Below are positions 1 to 5,250 of a DNA stretch of 5,372 bases, in pieces. Source of the DNA: Candidatus Cloacimonadota bacterium (lineage in GTDB: Bacteria; Cloacimonadota; Cloacimonadia; Cloacimonadales; TCS61); the NCBI GenBank assembly GCA_030667725.1, contig DAOUVH010000098.1, positions 1 through 5,372 on the forward strand. Reading direction: 5' to 3'. Position 1 is the stretch's first letter; each line of letters opens with the position of its first letter. The notes under the pieces were generated by a model. It ran no database searches. It was given only the letters and a program-made list of their open reading frames with translations, and was not told where the DNA came from. The position numbers and the translations under genes were made by a program.

Positions 1-80
1 CTTTCATCAAGATCGATCTCTACAGCATAAAGTGCAGAAAGCAATAACAATGTTAGCATTAATAAAAATAATTTCTTCAT
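1..80 (-). CDS. Exported protein, N-terminal fragment (possible TolC-type outer membrane efflux protein)
   Basis: Only the first 26 codons lie in the window; the gene continues past the left edge. The reading begins MKKLFLLMLTLLLLSALYA and continues VEIDLDE. This is a textbook Sec signal peptide: two lysines, a leucine-rich core, and an L-Y-A signal peptidase I site with cleavage predicted before Val20. The mature protein should therefore be periplasmic or in the outer membrane. A good ribosome site (GAGGTGA) sits directly before the ATG. Only 18 bases separate the ATG from the stop codon of the tetR-family gene upstream, so the two are probably co-transcribed. TetR repressors followed by a TolC / membrane-fusion / RND or ABC efflux operon are common, and TolC-like proteins often begin with an acidic 'x-L-D-E-A' stretch soon after the signal. 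That assignment is inferred from context only. The exported start itself is well supported. Confidence 0.72.
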   Translation of the reverse strand, partial: MKKLFLLMLTLLLLSALYAVEIDLDE

Positions 81-98
81 ATTCACCTCTTTATATTT

Positions 99-707
99 TT
101 ATCCATCATTTTCTGTTGAGATACTTTTCCAGAGATTTTGAAATATTTTTTCACCTTTTTCTTTTAGGTCAATTTTATCAGTCATTATGTGATAGATCAT
201 CGTACCTTCTGCCAGTGCGTTGATCATGAATGCCATCGTTTCACAATCAAGATAGTCTTTGATCTTTCCTTCCTGCTGAGCTTTCTTTATGATCTCAACC
301 AAGATCTCCTGGTTCTTCAAATGTAGTTTTCCGTGCTTTTCCCGAACCTGTGGAAATTTGATGAATGCATCTGTCATAAGCATATAGAAATTATTCACAT
401 CAATATTTCCCGAACCTGTCATTGCTCCGAGTACCTCTGAAATATTAGAAAGCGAACCAAAATAAATCTGTAGGATCTGCTTTAAATTTGCTGATTCTGA
501 GTACATTGATCTTTCAAGTTCTTCAAACTTTTCAAAAAGATAATCGATAACCTCAATAAATAGCTCTTCTTTATTCTTAAAGTGATGGTATATTCCACCT
601 TTAGTAATATTACATTCTGCAACTACATCGCTAATTGATGTAGCATCATAACCTTTCTGTAAGAATATTTTTAGAGCAGCTAAACTTATCTTATCCTTTG
701 AATTCAT
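99..707 (-). CDS. TetR/AcrR-family transcriptional repressor
   Basis: This is a 202-residue protein, the usual length for the TetR family. Residues about 5-50 form the DNA-binding domain, with A-A-L-K-I-F-L-Q-K-G-Y-D-A-T-S-I helix 1/2 and the characteristic recognition region N-I-T-K-G-G-I-Y-H-H-F-K-N-K-E-E-L (33-49). Residues about 55-197 are a helical ligand-binding and dimerisation domain with no recognisable specificity. A strong AGGAGG ribosome site four bases upstream fixes the ATG. Upstream lie a promoter and an inverted-repeat operator that overlaps the expected transcription start, so autorepression is likely. It heads a transcript that continues into the exported-protein gene at the left edge. 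This suggests it is a local, ligand-released repressor of an efflux or envelope operon. The family call is secure; the inducer and full regulon are unknown. Confidence 0.95.
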   Translation of the reverse strand: MNSKDKISLAALKIFLQKGYDATSISDVVAECNITKGGIYHHFKNKEELFIEVIDYLFEKFEELERSMYSESANLKQILQIYFGSLSNISEVLGAMTGSGNIDVNNFYMLMTDAFIKFPQVREKHGKLHLKNQEILVEIIKKAQQEGKIKDYLDCETMAFMINALAEGTMIYHIMTDKIDLKEKGEKIFQNLWKSISTENDG

Positions 708-725
708 CGAACCTCCTGCTTAAAA

Positions 726-739
726 ACCGACCGTTCGGT
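726..739. promoter_or_regulatory. Probable TetR operator (near-perfect 14-bp palindrome)
   Basis: The sequence ACCGACCGTTCGGT is an inverted repeat of 7+7 bases with a single mismatched pair. It lies 18 bases upstream of the repressor's ATG and just downstream of its predicted -10 box, so a bound dimer would block transcription initiation. Palindromes of the ACCGACCGGTCGGT type are typical operators of self-regulating TetR/AcrR proteins. The G+C-rich block stands out in very AT-rich flanks. Confidence 0.8.
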
Positions 740-743
740 ATGT

Positions 744-771
744 ATGAAATTCTTAAGGTAATTTTTGTCAA
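744..771 (-). promoter_or_regulatory. Promoter of the tetR-family gene
   Basis: On the minus strand a perfect TTGACA (766-771) is followed after 16 bases by TTTCAT (744-749), a 4-of-6 match to the -10 consensus. The expected start of transcription falls near 737, inside the operator palindrome. The -35 box is convincing. The -10 hexamer is a best choice among overlapping candidates (CATACA and TACATA lie nearby). Confidence 0.55.
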
Positions 772-801
772 TTATTTTTTCAAAAATGGAAATATTAATA
801 T

Positions 802-1872
802 TTATTTCAATATTTCTTTTAACTTTTTCTCATCTAGTTTTTCTATAATTTTCTCAAGTAGCTTAATCAATTCATCAAAATCATCCATAGAAGCAATACA
901 GTTATGGCTATGAGCATAACGAACCGGTACACCAAGTACGATTGTTGGGATTCCTCTGTTTGCAACATGGAATTGTCTATCGTCTGTTCCTCCACCTTTT
1001 CTTACTGTTAATTGGATTTTGATGTCATTCTCATTGGCACATTCAATTACAAAATCTTTCAATTCTCTTTTTACGATCATAGTAGGATCGAACAAGCGGA
1101 CATGAGCACCTTTGCCAACTCCTGTTTGTGATGTATAAGGAATTCCGGGAATGTCATCTGCCGGAGCACCTTCTAAAACTATACAAATATCAGCATCAGT
1201 GTAATTAGTGATTGTTTGTGCACCGCGGGTTCCAACTTCTTCTTGAACACTGCCAACACAATAGACTGTGTTCGGGTGTTCTTTTTCTGCCAGTATCTTC
1301 CCTATCTCAATAACAGCTGCAACTCCTGCCCTGTCATCAAATGCCTTTGAGAACATTCTTCTATTTTTTGTACTATAATGAAAATTCGTTACTGGAACGA
1401 TTTGGTCACCCAGTTGAATTCCGAAGTTCTTTTCTATATCTTCTTTTGAGGTTGCACCAATATCCAGGAATATATTATTGATTTCGGGTTTAATATCTTG
1501 TCTGTTTTTGAGGAAATGAACCGGAACAGCTCCGATGATACCAGGATATTTCTCTCCTTTGGAATTGATCACTTCAACTGGAGACGAAAGAAGTGTATTG
1601 GGGTTCCAACCGCCGATATTTTGAAGCTTCAAAAATCCAGTTTGCAAAACATCCGCAACAATAAATCCGATCTCATCCATATGTGCCACGAACATGATCT
1701 TTGGTTTCTCACTGCTGCCTTTATACTCAAAACTTACCGAACCCATATTATCTTTGCTATGAGATGTAAATCCACGCAGCTCATCTTCCATTATTTTAAC
1801 TATTTTATTTTCACTACCGGAAATCCCTGATTCAAGAGTCAGCTTTTTTAATAATTCAATTCTATCAGTCAT
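802..1872 (-). CDS. M42-family metallo-aminopeptidase (FrvX / glutamyl aminopeptidase type)
   Basis: A 356-residue cytosolic dinuclear-metal peptidase that should trim N-terminal residues from peptides. M42 enzymes usually form dodecameric tetrahedral (TET) particles. Motifs, numbered from the chosen ATG: A-H-M-D-E (His64 metal ligand, Asp66), D-I-G-A (137-140), A-F-D-D-R-A-G (bridging Asp in 179-180), Q-E-E-V-G-T-R-G (Glu211 catalytic base, Glu212 ligand), L-E-G-A-P-A-D-D-I-P-G (233-243), G-G-G-T-D-D (293-298), and V-R-Y-A-H-S-H (His321 likely ligand). Length and motif order are normal. The ligand usually Asp in D-V-T is Glu234 here, as in a subset of the family. The start is ATG at 1870-1872, not the in-frame TTG four codons earlier, because GGAGAG at 1877-1882 is a good ribosome site that overlaps that TTG. 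It lies 49 bases after the ferredoxin gene and may share its transcript. Substrate specificity cannot be read from the sequence. Confidence 0.93.
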   Translation of the reverse strand: MTDRIELLKKLTLESGISGSENKIVKIMEDELRGFTSHSKDNMGSVSFEYKGSSEKPKIMFVAHMDEIGFIVADVLQTGFLKLQNIGGWNPNTLLSSPVEVINSKGEKYPGIIGAVPVHFLKNRQDIKPEINNIFLDIGATSKEDIEKNFGIQLGDQIVPVTNFHYSTKNRRMFSKAFDDRAGVAAVIEIGKILAEKEHPNTVYCVGSVQEEVGTRGAQTITNYTDADICIVLEGAPADDIPGIPYTSQTGVGKGAHVRLFDPTMIVKRELKDFVIECANENDIKIQLTVRKGGGTDDRQFHVANRGIPTIVLGVPVRYAHSHNCIASMDDFDELIKLLEKIIEKLDEKKLKEILK

Positions 1873-1876
1873 TTTT

Positions 1877-1882
1877 CTCTCC
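1877..1882 (-). promoter_or_regulatory. Ribosome binding site that decides the M42 peptidase start
   Basis: On the minus strand GGAGAG precedes ATG (1870-1872) with a 6-base gap measured from the GGAG core. An upstream in-frame TTG (1882-1884) would put this ribosome site inside the coding region, so the four-codon extension M-E-R-K is rejected. Confidence 0.75.
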
Positions 1883-1921
1883 AAATATTATATTTTTAAA
1901 TTTTTAGTTTATTGTAAAACA

Positions 1922-2452
1922 CTATTCGGATTGCTTGATAGCATCTACCGGACAGCCTTTATATCTTTTACCATCTCCATTAACACAAATTCCATCACCA
2001 TCGCATTTATCGGCATCGATAACAGCAACACCCTTTACCATTTTAATTGCATCTTGGGGGCAAGGTGACACACATAATCTGCATCCAATGCATTTATTCG
2101 GAAGAACATAATAAGGTTTGATCTTCCATAAAGGATCACCTGATTCATCCCTGATCTTAAATTCAATATCTTCAATAACCAGAGAATGAACTATAAGTAC
2201 TTCTCCCTGCATTATTCCATTTAACGATAATTCCATTTTAGAAGTAAGTTCGATCTTATTTTCTAGTAAGAAATCATCAGGTGCCAAAGAAAGTTCTAAA
2301 ATATCTTCACCTGTATTTAAAAACCAGTTTCCGGCAATCTGCTTCAATTTACCGGAATAATTCGTTAATTCTATTTTTTCGTTTGATTGTGAGAATACAT
2401 TTATGGCAATTATTAATATAATAGCAATTACAATTATCCATTTCTTATTCAT
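1922..2452 (-). CDS. Membrane-anchored or exported ferredoxin-like Fe-S protein with an N-terminal beta-rich domain
   Basis: The protein has 176 residues. Residues 5-20 are a single hydrophobic segment after N-K-K, a signal anchor or a Sec signal (possible cleavage after V-F-S21). Residues about 27-115 look beta-rich, with short alternating hydrophobic strands and an ending R-D-E-S-G-D-P-L-W; this resembles a small OB-like fold, but I do not recognise a family. Residues 118-174 are a ferredoxin domain. Motif I is canonical: C121-x2-C124-x2-C127-x3-C131-P. Motif II is C150-x2-D153-x2-C156, then ten residues, then C167-P, so Asp replaces the second cysteine. This predicts one normal 4Fe-4S cluster and one 3Fe-4S or Asp-ligated 4Fe-4S cluster. 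GGAG seven bases before the ATG supports the start. It lies 53 bases downstream of the NapH-like gene, with which it probably forms an electron-transfer pair. The partner oxidoreductase is unknown. Confidence 0.88.
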   Translation of the reverse strand: MNKKWIIVIAIILIIAINVFSQSNEKIELTNYSGKLKQIAGNWFLNTGEDILELSLAPDDFLLENKIELTSKMELSLNGIMQGEVLIVHSLVIEDIEFKIRDESGDPLWKIKPYYVLPNKCIGCRLCVSPCPQDAIKMVKGVAVIDADKCDGDGICVNGDGKRYKGCPVDAIKQSE

Positions 2453-2505
2453 TATATTTCTCCATTTTAGTTTTTTATTAAATTATGCAAAATTTAATCC
2501 ACAAA

Positions 2506-3306
2506 TTACTTATTCTTCTTTGTGCTCTTTGTTTCTATACCATTGTCTACCGGACAGCTTTGCAAGCATTTCAAGCAAAAGATACAATTAACATTCTCTA
2601 CACGTTTTTCTTCATGAACATCTATCTGCATCGGACAGTTCTTTGAACAAAGGTTACAATTTTTGCAAAGTTCTTCGTTTATTTGAATTCGTTTTGAAGG
2701 AATATGCAATAATTTTCCCAAGTACTGAAAAACATTCATCAAAGCTGCATAAGGGCATAAATACTTGCACCAGAATCTGTTTATAAAGAAACCAACTATG
2801 AAAATTACAAATAAAGTTGCTGCAGAATAAATCGTGATATTCTGAGGATGCGACACTGCGAGAACAGGACAAAACTTCATATAACCGTATTGCATGAAAC
2901 GGAATGCTGCCAGAATTGTAATAAACATGATAATATATTTCAATCCGTTTAAAAGTTTGTGCAGCCAAACAGGTAAATGAAATTGTTTATTCTTTTTGGA
3001 TCTCGGATTCAAATTGGAAATTATCTCCTGCACAGTACCGAAAGGACAAACATATCCACAAAATCTTCTTCCCCAGAATATAGAAGTAACAGCGATTAGC
3101 AGACCGATAATAACAGAAATTGGATATAACAATATTGCAAACCCGGGATTTAGGCTCATTACACCAAAGCAGATACTTGAGTAAGGACAGAAACCGTGTG
3201 CACTGCATAATACACCATTGATAAGCAGCACAACAACTATCATAGTAATACCCAAAAAACTGTATTGAATTATTCTCCGCAATTCCTGATCTCTATTTTT
3301 TTTCAT
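2506..3306 (-). CDS. NapH/CcoG/NosR-type polytopic 4Fe-4S membrane protein
   Basis: The 266-residue protein has about four transmembrane segments, near residues 14-33, 55-78, 121-138 and 158-176. It carries the paired signature of the NapH/NosR/CcoG/MauN group: G-R-R-F-C83-x3-C87-P after TM2 and N-R-F-W-C180-x3-C184-P after TM4. Further cysteines occur in C34...F-C40-P and K-F-C146-P after TM1 and TM3. The C-terminal tail is a dicluster ferredoxin: C214-x2-C217-x2-C220-x3-C224-P and C241-x2-C244-x2-C247-x3-C251-P. Such proteins pass electrons across or along the membrane between a quinol or cytoplasmic donor and an exported acceptor. Here the likely acceptor is the ferredoxin-like protein encoded next. 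No flavin (FMN-binding) domain is present, so it is not full NosR. No good ribosome site precedes the ATG, but the M-K-K-N-R-D start suits a cytoplasmic N-terminus. Its physiological pathway is unknown. Confidence 0.92.
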   Translation of the reverse strand: MKKNRDQELRRIIQYSFLGITMIVVVLLINGVLCSAHGFCPYSSICFGVMSLNPGFAILLYPISVIIGLLIAVTSIFWGRRFCGYVCPFGTVQEIISNLNPRSKKNKQFHLPVWLHKLLNGLKYIIMFITILAAFRFMQYGYMKFCPVLAVSHPQNITIYSAATLFVIFIVGFFINRFWCKYLCPYAALMNVFQYLGKLLHIPSKRIQINEELCKNCNLCSKNCPMQIDVHEEKRVENVNCIFCLKCLQSCPVDNGIETKSTKKNK

Positions 3307-3347
3307 TAATTAGAGAAAATATTACACCGTTTTCTCGTCAATTATTT

Positions 3348-3377
3348 ATTATAATTATGTGAAGTAAGTTTTGTTAT
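3348..3377 (-). promoter_or_regulatory. Possible promoter of the Fe-S protein operon
   Basis: On the minus strand a perfect TATAAT (complement at 3348-3353) lies 18 bases downstream of ATAACA (complement at 3372-3377, 4 of 6 to TTGACA). The predicted leader is about 35 bases, ending at the ATG of the NapH-like gene. The region is very AT-rich, so a chance match is possible. Confidence 0.35.
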
Positions 3378-3546
3378 TGACAGCTAACTAAAGTTTTAGC
3401 AAATTCGGTTTTGCATTGATAACATGTTTTAAAAGAGAATTTTTTTAAAGGAAATTTGATATGCTTAAGTATCATTGCGGTATAAGAGCAGGATTTAGAA
3501 AATTAAGAGTCCACTTGATAATTTGGATCTTGAAAATGAGGATTAG

Positions 3547-3588
3547 AATGTATACAATAACTATTCTGGAAAAGTTATTGTATACATT
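3547..3588. repeat. Perfect 16-bp inverted repeat with 10-base loop
   Basis: The left arm AATGTATACAATAACT (3547-3562) and the right arm AGTTATTGTATACATT (3573-3588) are exact reverse complements, separated by attctggaaa. Two T residues follow on the plus strand, but the stem is almost entirely A/T, so it is a poor intrinsic terminator. It could be a pair of protein-binding half regions, an mRNA hairpin, or a remnant of a mobile-element end. Confidence 0.85.
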
Positions 3589-3620
3589 TTTAGTATAACT
3601 ATAGGTTAGTTATGTATACA
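3549..3620. promoter_or_regulatory. Cluster of three TGTATACA palindromes
   Basis: The self-complementary octamer TGTATACA occurs at 3549-3556, 3579-3586 and 3613-3620, with centres 30 and 34 bases apart, about three helical turns. The third copy sits in AGTTATGTATACAAA, a near direct repeat of the second copy's context with one T removed. GT-AT-AC palindromes are reminiscent of GntR-family (YtrA-like) operators. No such regulator is in the window, so the role is unproven. Confidence 0.35.
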
Positions 3621-3641
3621 AAAAAATTTTCGCGGCGTACA

Positions 3642-3729
3642 TATGATAGGCAAAATTCGCTTTGCTCTTTTGCCTATTGGGACGAGCGTGTAACCCGCAC
3701 GACAGGCTCAGCGAACTTCGCCTATCATA
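3642..3729. repeat. GC-enriched imperfect inverted repeat, left palindrome of the upstream element
   Basis: The arms 3642-3660 and 3711-3729 are complementary at 17 of 19 positions (core TATGATAGGC / GCCTATCATA is perfect). The left arm also forms an alternative perfect 10-bp hairpin within itself: ATAGGCAAAA at 3646-3655 with TTTTGCCTAT at 3668-3677. The spacer contains GACAGGCTCAGCGAAC (3701-3716), which resembles a short motif that I recall from dispersed palindromic repeats in other bacteria. It is non-coding. The long frame running through it into the gene downstream is best read as accidental. Confidence 0.75.
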
Positions 3730-3798
3730 CGTGTTTGCGTCAGTTAAATAAAGCAAGCTTTCTTTCACACGCAACACACGCTCGTCCCATTAGTGGCA
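3671..3798. repeat. Imperfect palindromic element upstream of the secreted-protein gene (attC-like candidate)
   Basis: Arms 3671-3691 and 3776-3798 pair through a perfect 13-bp core, GGGACGAGCGTGT / ACACGCTCGTCCC. Pairing continues outward to TGCC / GGCA, with one mismatch and two unpaired bases (G-T at 3793-3794) in the right arm. Inside it, GTGTTTGCGT (3731-3740) can pair with ACGCAACAC (3769-3777). The element ends in TTAGTGGCA, 20 bases before the ATG of the following gene. By hand count, 3631-3800 is about 49% G+C, against about one third around it. A related element follows the gene, in the same orientation. Long imperfect palindromes with extrahelical bases are typical of integron attC sites, but the canonical GTT core triplet is ATT here. 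Confidence 0.6.
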
Positions 3799-3806
3799 AC
3801 CAGATG

Positions 3807-3811
3807 AGGAG
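3807..3811 (+). promoter_or_regulatory. Ribosome binding site that decides the start of the secreted propeller protein
   Basis: AGGAG lies seven bases before the ATG at 3819-3821. It would be internal to the coding region if the ATG at 3804 or the far upstream ATG at 3612 were used. Starting at 3819 also gives an ideal signal peptide. Confidence 0.75.
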
Positions 3812-3818
3812 AAGAAAG

Positions 3819-5243
3819 ATGAGAAGAGTATTCATTTCACTTGGTTTATTTTTATTCACAATTTCACTATTTGCTCAAACTCCACCTGATACACTTTGGA
3901 TAAAAACATTTGGTGGTGATTTGCCAGATTATGCAGTTACAGTTCAACAAACTTTCGATGAAGGTTTCATCTCATTATCCAAAACAAGTTCTTTTGGAGC
4001 AGGATACAGTGATATTTGGTTAATAAAGACTGATGAAGAAGGTATTGAACAATGGCAACAAACTTTTGGAGGTACTGAAACTGAATATGCAGGAGATATA
4101 AAACAAACAGCTGATGGTGGTTACATAATTGTAGGAACAACAGAATCTTATGGTTCAGATTACAATAAGATCTGGTTGATTAAAACAGATGAATTTGGTA
4201 ACGAGTTATGGAGTCAGTTATATGGAAATTTTGACAATCAAGGAAATTCGGTAATCCAGACATCAGATGGTGGATACATAATCGCCGGTGCTACGTGGAT
4301 TACAGGAAACAATAATTATTTTGATGCTCTACTTATCAAAACTGATGCAAATGGGAATGAGGAATGGAGTCATACATATGGAAGTACATTTTGGGATGAA
4401 GCTATCAATATTCAACAAAATGAAAACAATGAATACTTGATCTGTGGGTTACATGGTGAATCTCAAGGTTGGTTTTTCAAAACTGATTCTGATGGCAGTA
4501 TGATATGGTCACAATCATTTTCTGTATTGGATTATAACTATATTGTTCAATTTATAGAAACTTCTGACCAAGGATACATTTTAATAGGAAACACCTATTC
4601 TGCTGAGGGAGATATTTTAGTGATTAAAACTGATGTAAACGGAAATGAAGAATGGATGCAAACAATTGATGGAAGCGACTATGATACTTCATCGTCAATT
4701 TGTGAAGCAGTTACCGATGGCTACATTATTGCTGGAACTACTTCTAATGAGATATGGTTGATCAATATAGATGAAGAAGGTGTGGAAATCTGGAATCAGA
4801 CTTATAATAATGGGTCTGCATGCACTGGAACTTCTATTCAAAACATTGATGATGGTTATATCATTTCAGGATCTTTTCTTCCAATCGGAAGTGAGTTTAT
4901 GAGCTGTATGCTAATGCGGTTAAATTCTGAAGAAGTAATTTGCTCAGAGAATATTGTGGAAATTGAGAAATATAATTTAGAAAACTATCCTAATCCATTC
5001 AATCCATCAACAACAATTGAGTTTTCTATCCAAAATGATTCAAAAGTTGAACTTTCTATTTTTAACATTAAAGGGCAAAAAAATAAAACTTTAGCTCAAA
5101 ATGAATTTGTTGCCGGTAAACATTCAATTATCTGGAATGGAGATGATAACAACATGAAACCTGTAAGTTCAGGAATATATTATTTTAAGTTGAATGTTAA
5201 TGGTAAAACCGAAGTAGTGAAAAAATGTTTGCTGCTGAAATAA
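3819..5243 (+). CDS. Secreted seven-repeat beta-propeller-like protein with type IX (Por) sorting tail
   Basis: This is a 474-residue exported protein. Residues 1-20 (M-R-R-V-F-I-S-L-G-L...L-F-A-Q) are a Sec signal peptide with cleavage likely near A19/Q20. Residues about 24-370 contain seven repeats of 45-55 residues. Each is built on W-x-x-T-[FY]-G-G...x-x-I-Q-Q-T-x-D-G-G-Y-I-I-x-G-T-T...D-I-W-L-I-K-T-D-x-x-G-N-E-x-W, consistent with a seven-bladed propeller. Residues 389-474 are the conserved C-terminal sorting domain: N-Y-P-N-P-F-N-P-S-T-T-I (389-400), V-E-L-S-I-F-N-I-K-G-Q, and S-S-G-I-Y-Y-F-K-L ending in K-C-L-L-L-K. This tail directs export across the outer membrane and attachment at the surface. 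The ATG at 3819 is chosen from the ribosome site and the signal peptide; the same frame is open back to 3612, but only through the palindromic repeats. No catalytic residues are evident, so an adhesive or structural surface role is likely. It is flanked closely by related GC-rich repeats on both sides. Confidence 0.92.
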   Translation: MRRVFISLGLFLFTISLFAQTPPDTLWIKTFGGDLPDYAVTVQQTFDEGFISLSKTSSFGAGYSDIWLIKTDEEGIEQWQQTFGGTETEYAGDIKQTADGGYIIVGTTESYGSDYNKIWLIKTDEFGNELWSQLYGNFDNQGNSVIQTSDGGYIIAGATWITGNNNYFDALLIKTDANGNEEWSHTYGSTFWDEAINIQQNENNEYLICGLHGESQGWFFKTDSDGSMIWSQSFSVLDYNYIVQFIETSDQGYILIGNTYSAEGDILVIKTDVNGNEEWMQTIDGSDYDTSSSICEAVTDGYIIAGTTSNEIWLINIDEEGVEIWNQTYNNGSACTGTSIQNIDDGYIISGSFLPIGSEFMSCMLMRLNSEEVICSENIVEIEKYNLENYPNPFNPSTTIEFSIQNDSKVELSIFNIKGQKNKTLAQNEFVAGKHSIIWNGDDNNMKPVSSGIYYFKLNVNGKTEVVKKCLLLK

Positions 5244-5250
5244 GAAATGA

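Larger units (their letters stand above)
3307..3641. other. Non-coding stretch, AT-rich half of the intergenic region
   Basis: No recognisable gene lies here. It separates the leftward Fe-S operon from the rightward secreted-protein gene. It holds a possible minus-strand promoter (3348-3377), a perfect 16-bp inverted repeat (3547-3588) and three TGTATACA palindromes (3549-3620). A 45-codon frame at 3461-3598 exists but shows no family features. I see no RNA gene. Confidence 0.6.

Noticed and set aside
1498..1830. A 110-codon plus-strand open frame.
   Set aside because: It lies wholly antisense to the well-supported M42 peptidase and has no family features.
1887..1892. TATAAT on the minus strand as a private promoter for the M42 peptidase.
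   Set aside because: Transcription would begin about at the ribosome site, and no -35 box is present at suitable spacing.
2477..2498. ATTAAATT / AATTTAAT inverted repeat between the two Fe-S genes as a terminator.
   Set aside because: It is a weak all-A/T 8-bp stem, and on the transcribed minus strand it is followed by A residues, not T.
2654..3208. Minus-strand open frames of 104 and 73 codons in other frames.
   Set aside because: Both lie within the NapH-like gene, whose own frame carries all the Fe-S and membrane motifs.
3547..3590. Intrinsic terminator from the perfect hairpin followed by T residues.
   Set aside because: The stem is almost all A/T with a short T run and no rightward gene ends before it; a regulatory or mobile-element origin fits as well.
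3461..3598. A 45-codon plus-strand frame starting M-L-K-Y-H-C-G-I-R with a weak AAGGAA upstream.
   Set aside because: It is short and basic, matches no family I know, and its last third is made of the perfect inverted repeat; it is most likely accidental.
3642..3800. CRISPR array or tRNA in the GC-rich repeat region.
   Set aside because: The repeats are inverted rather than regularly spaced direct copies, and no cloverleaf or T-loop sequence is present.
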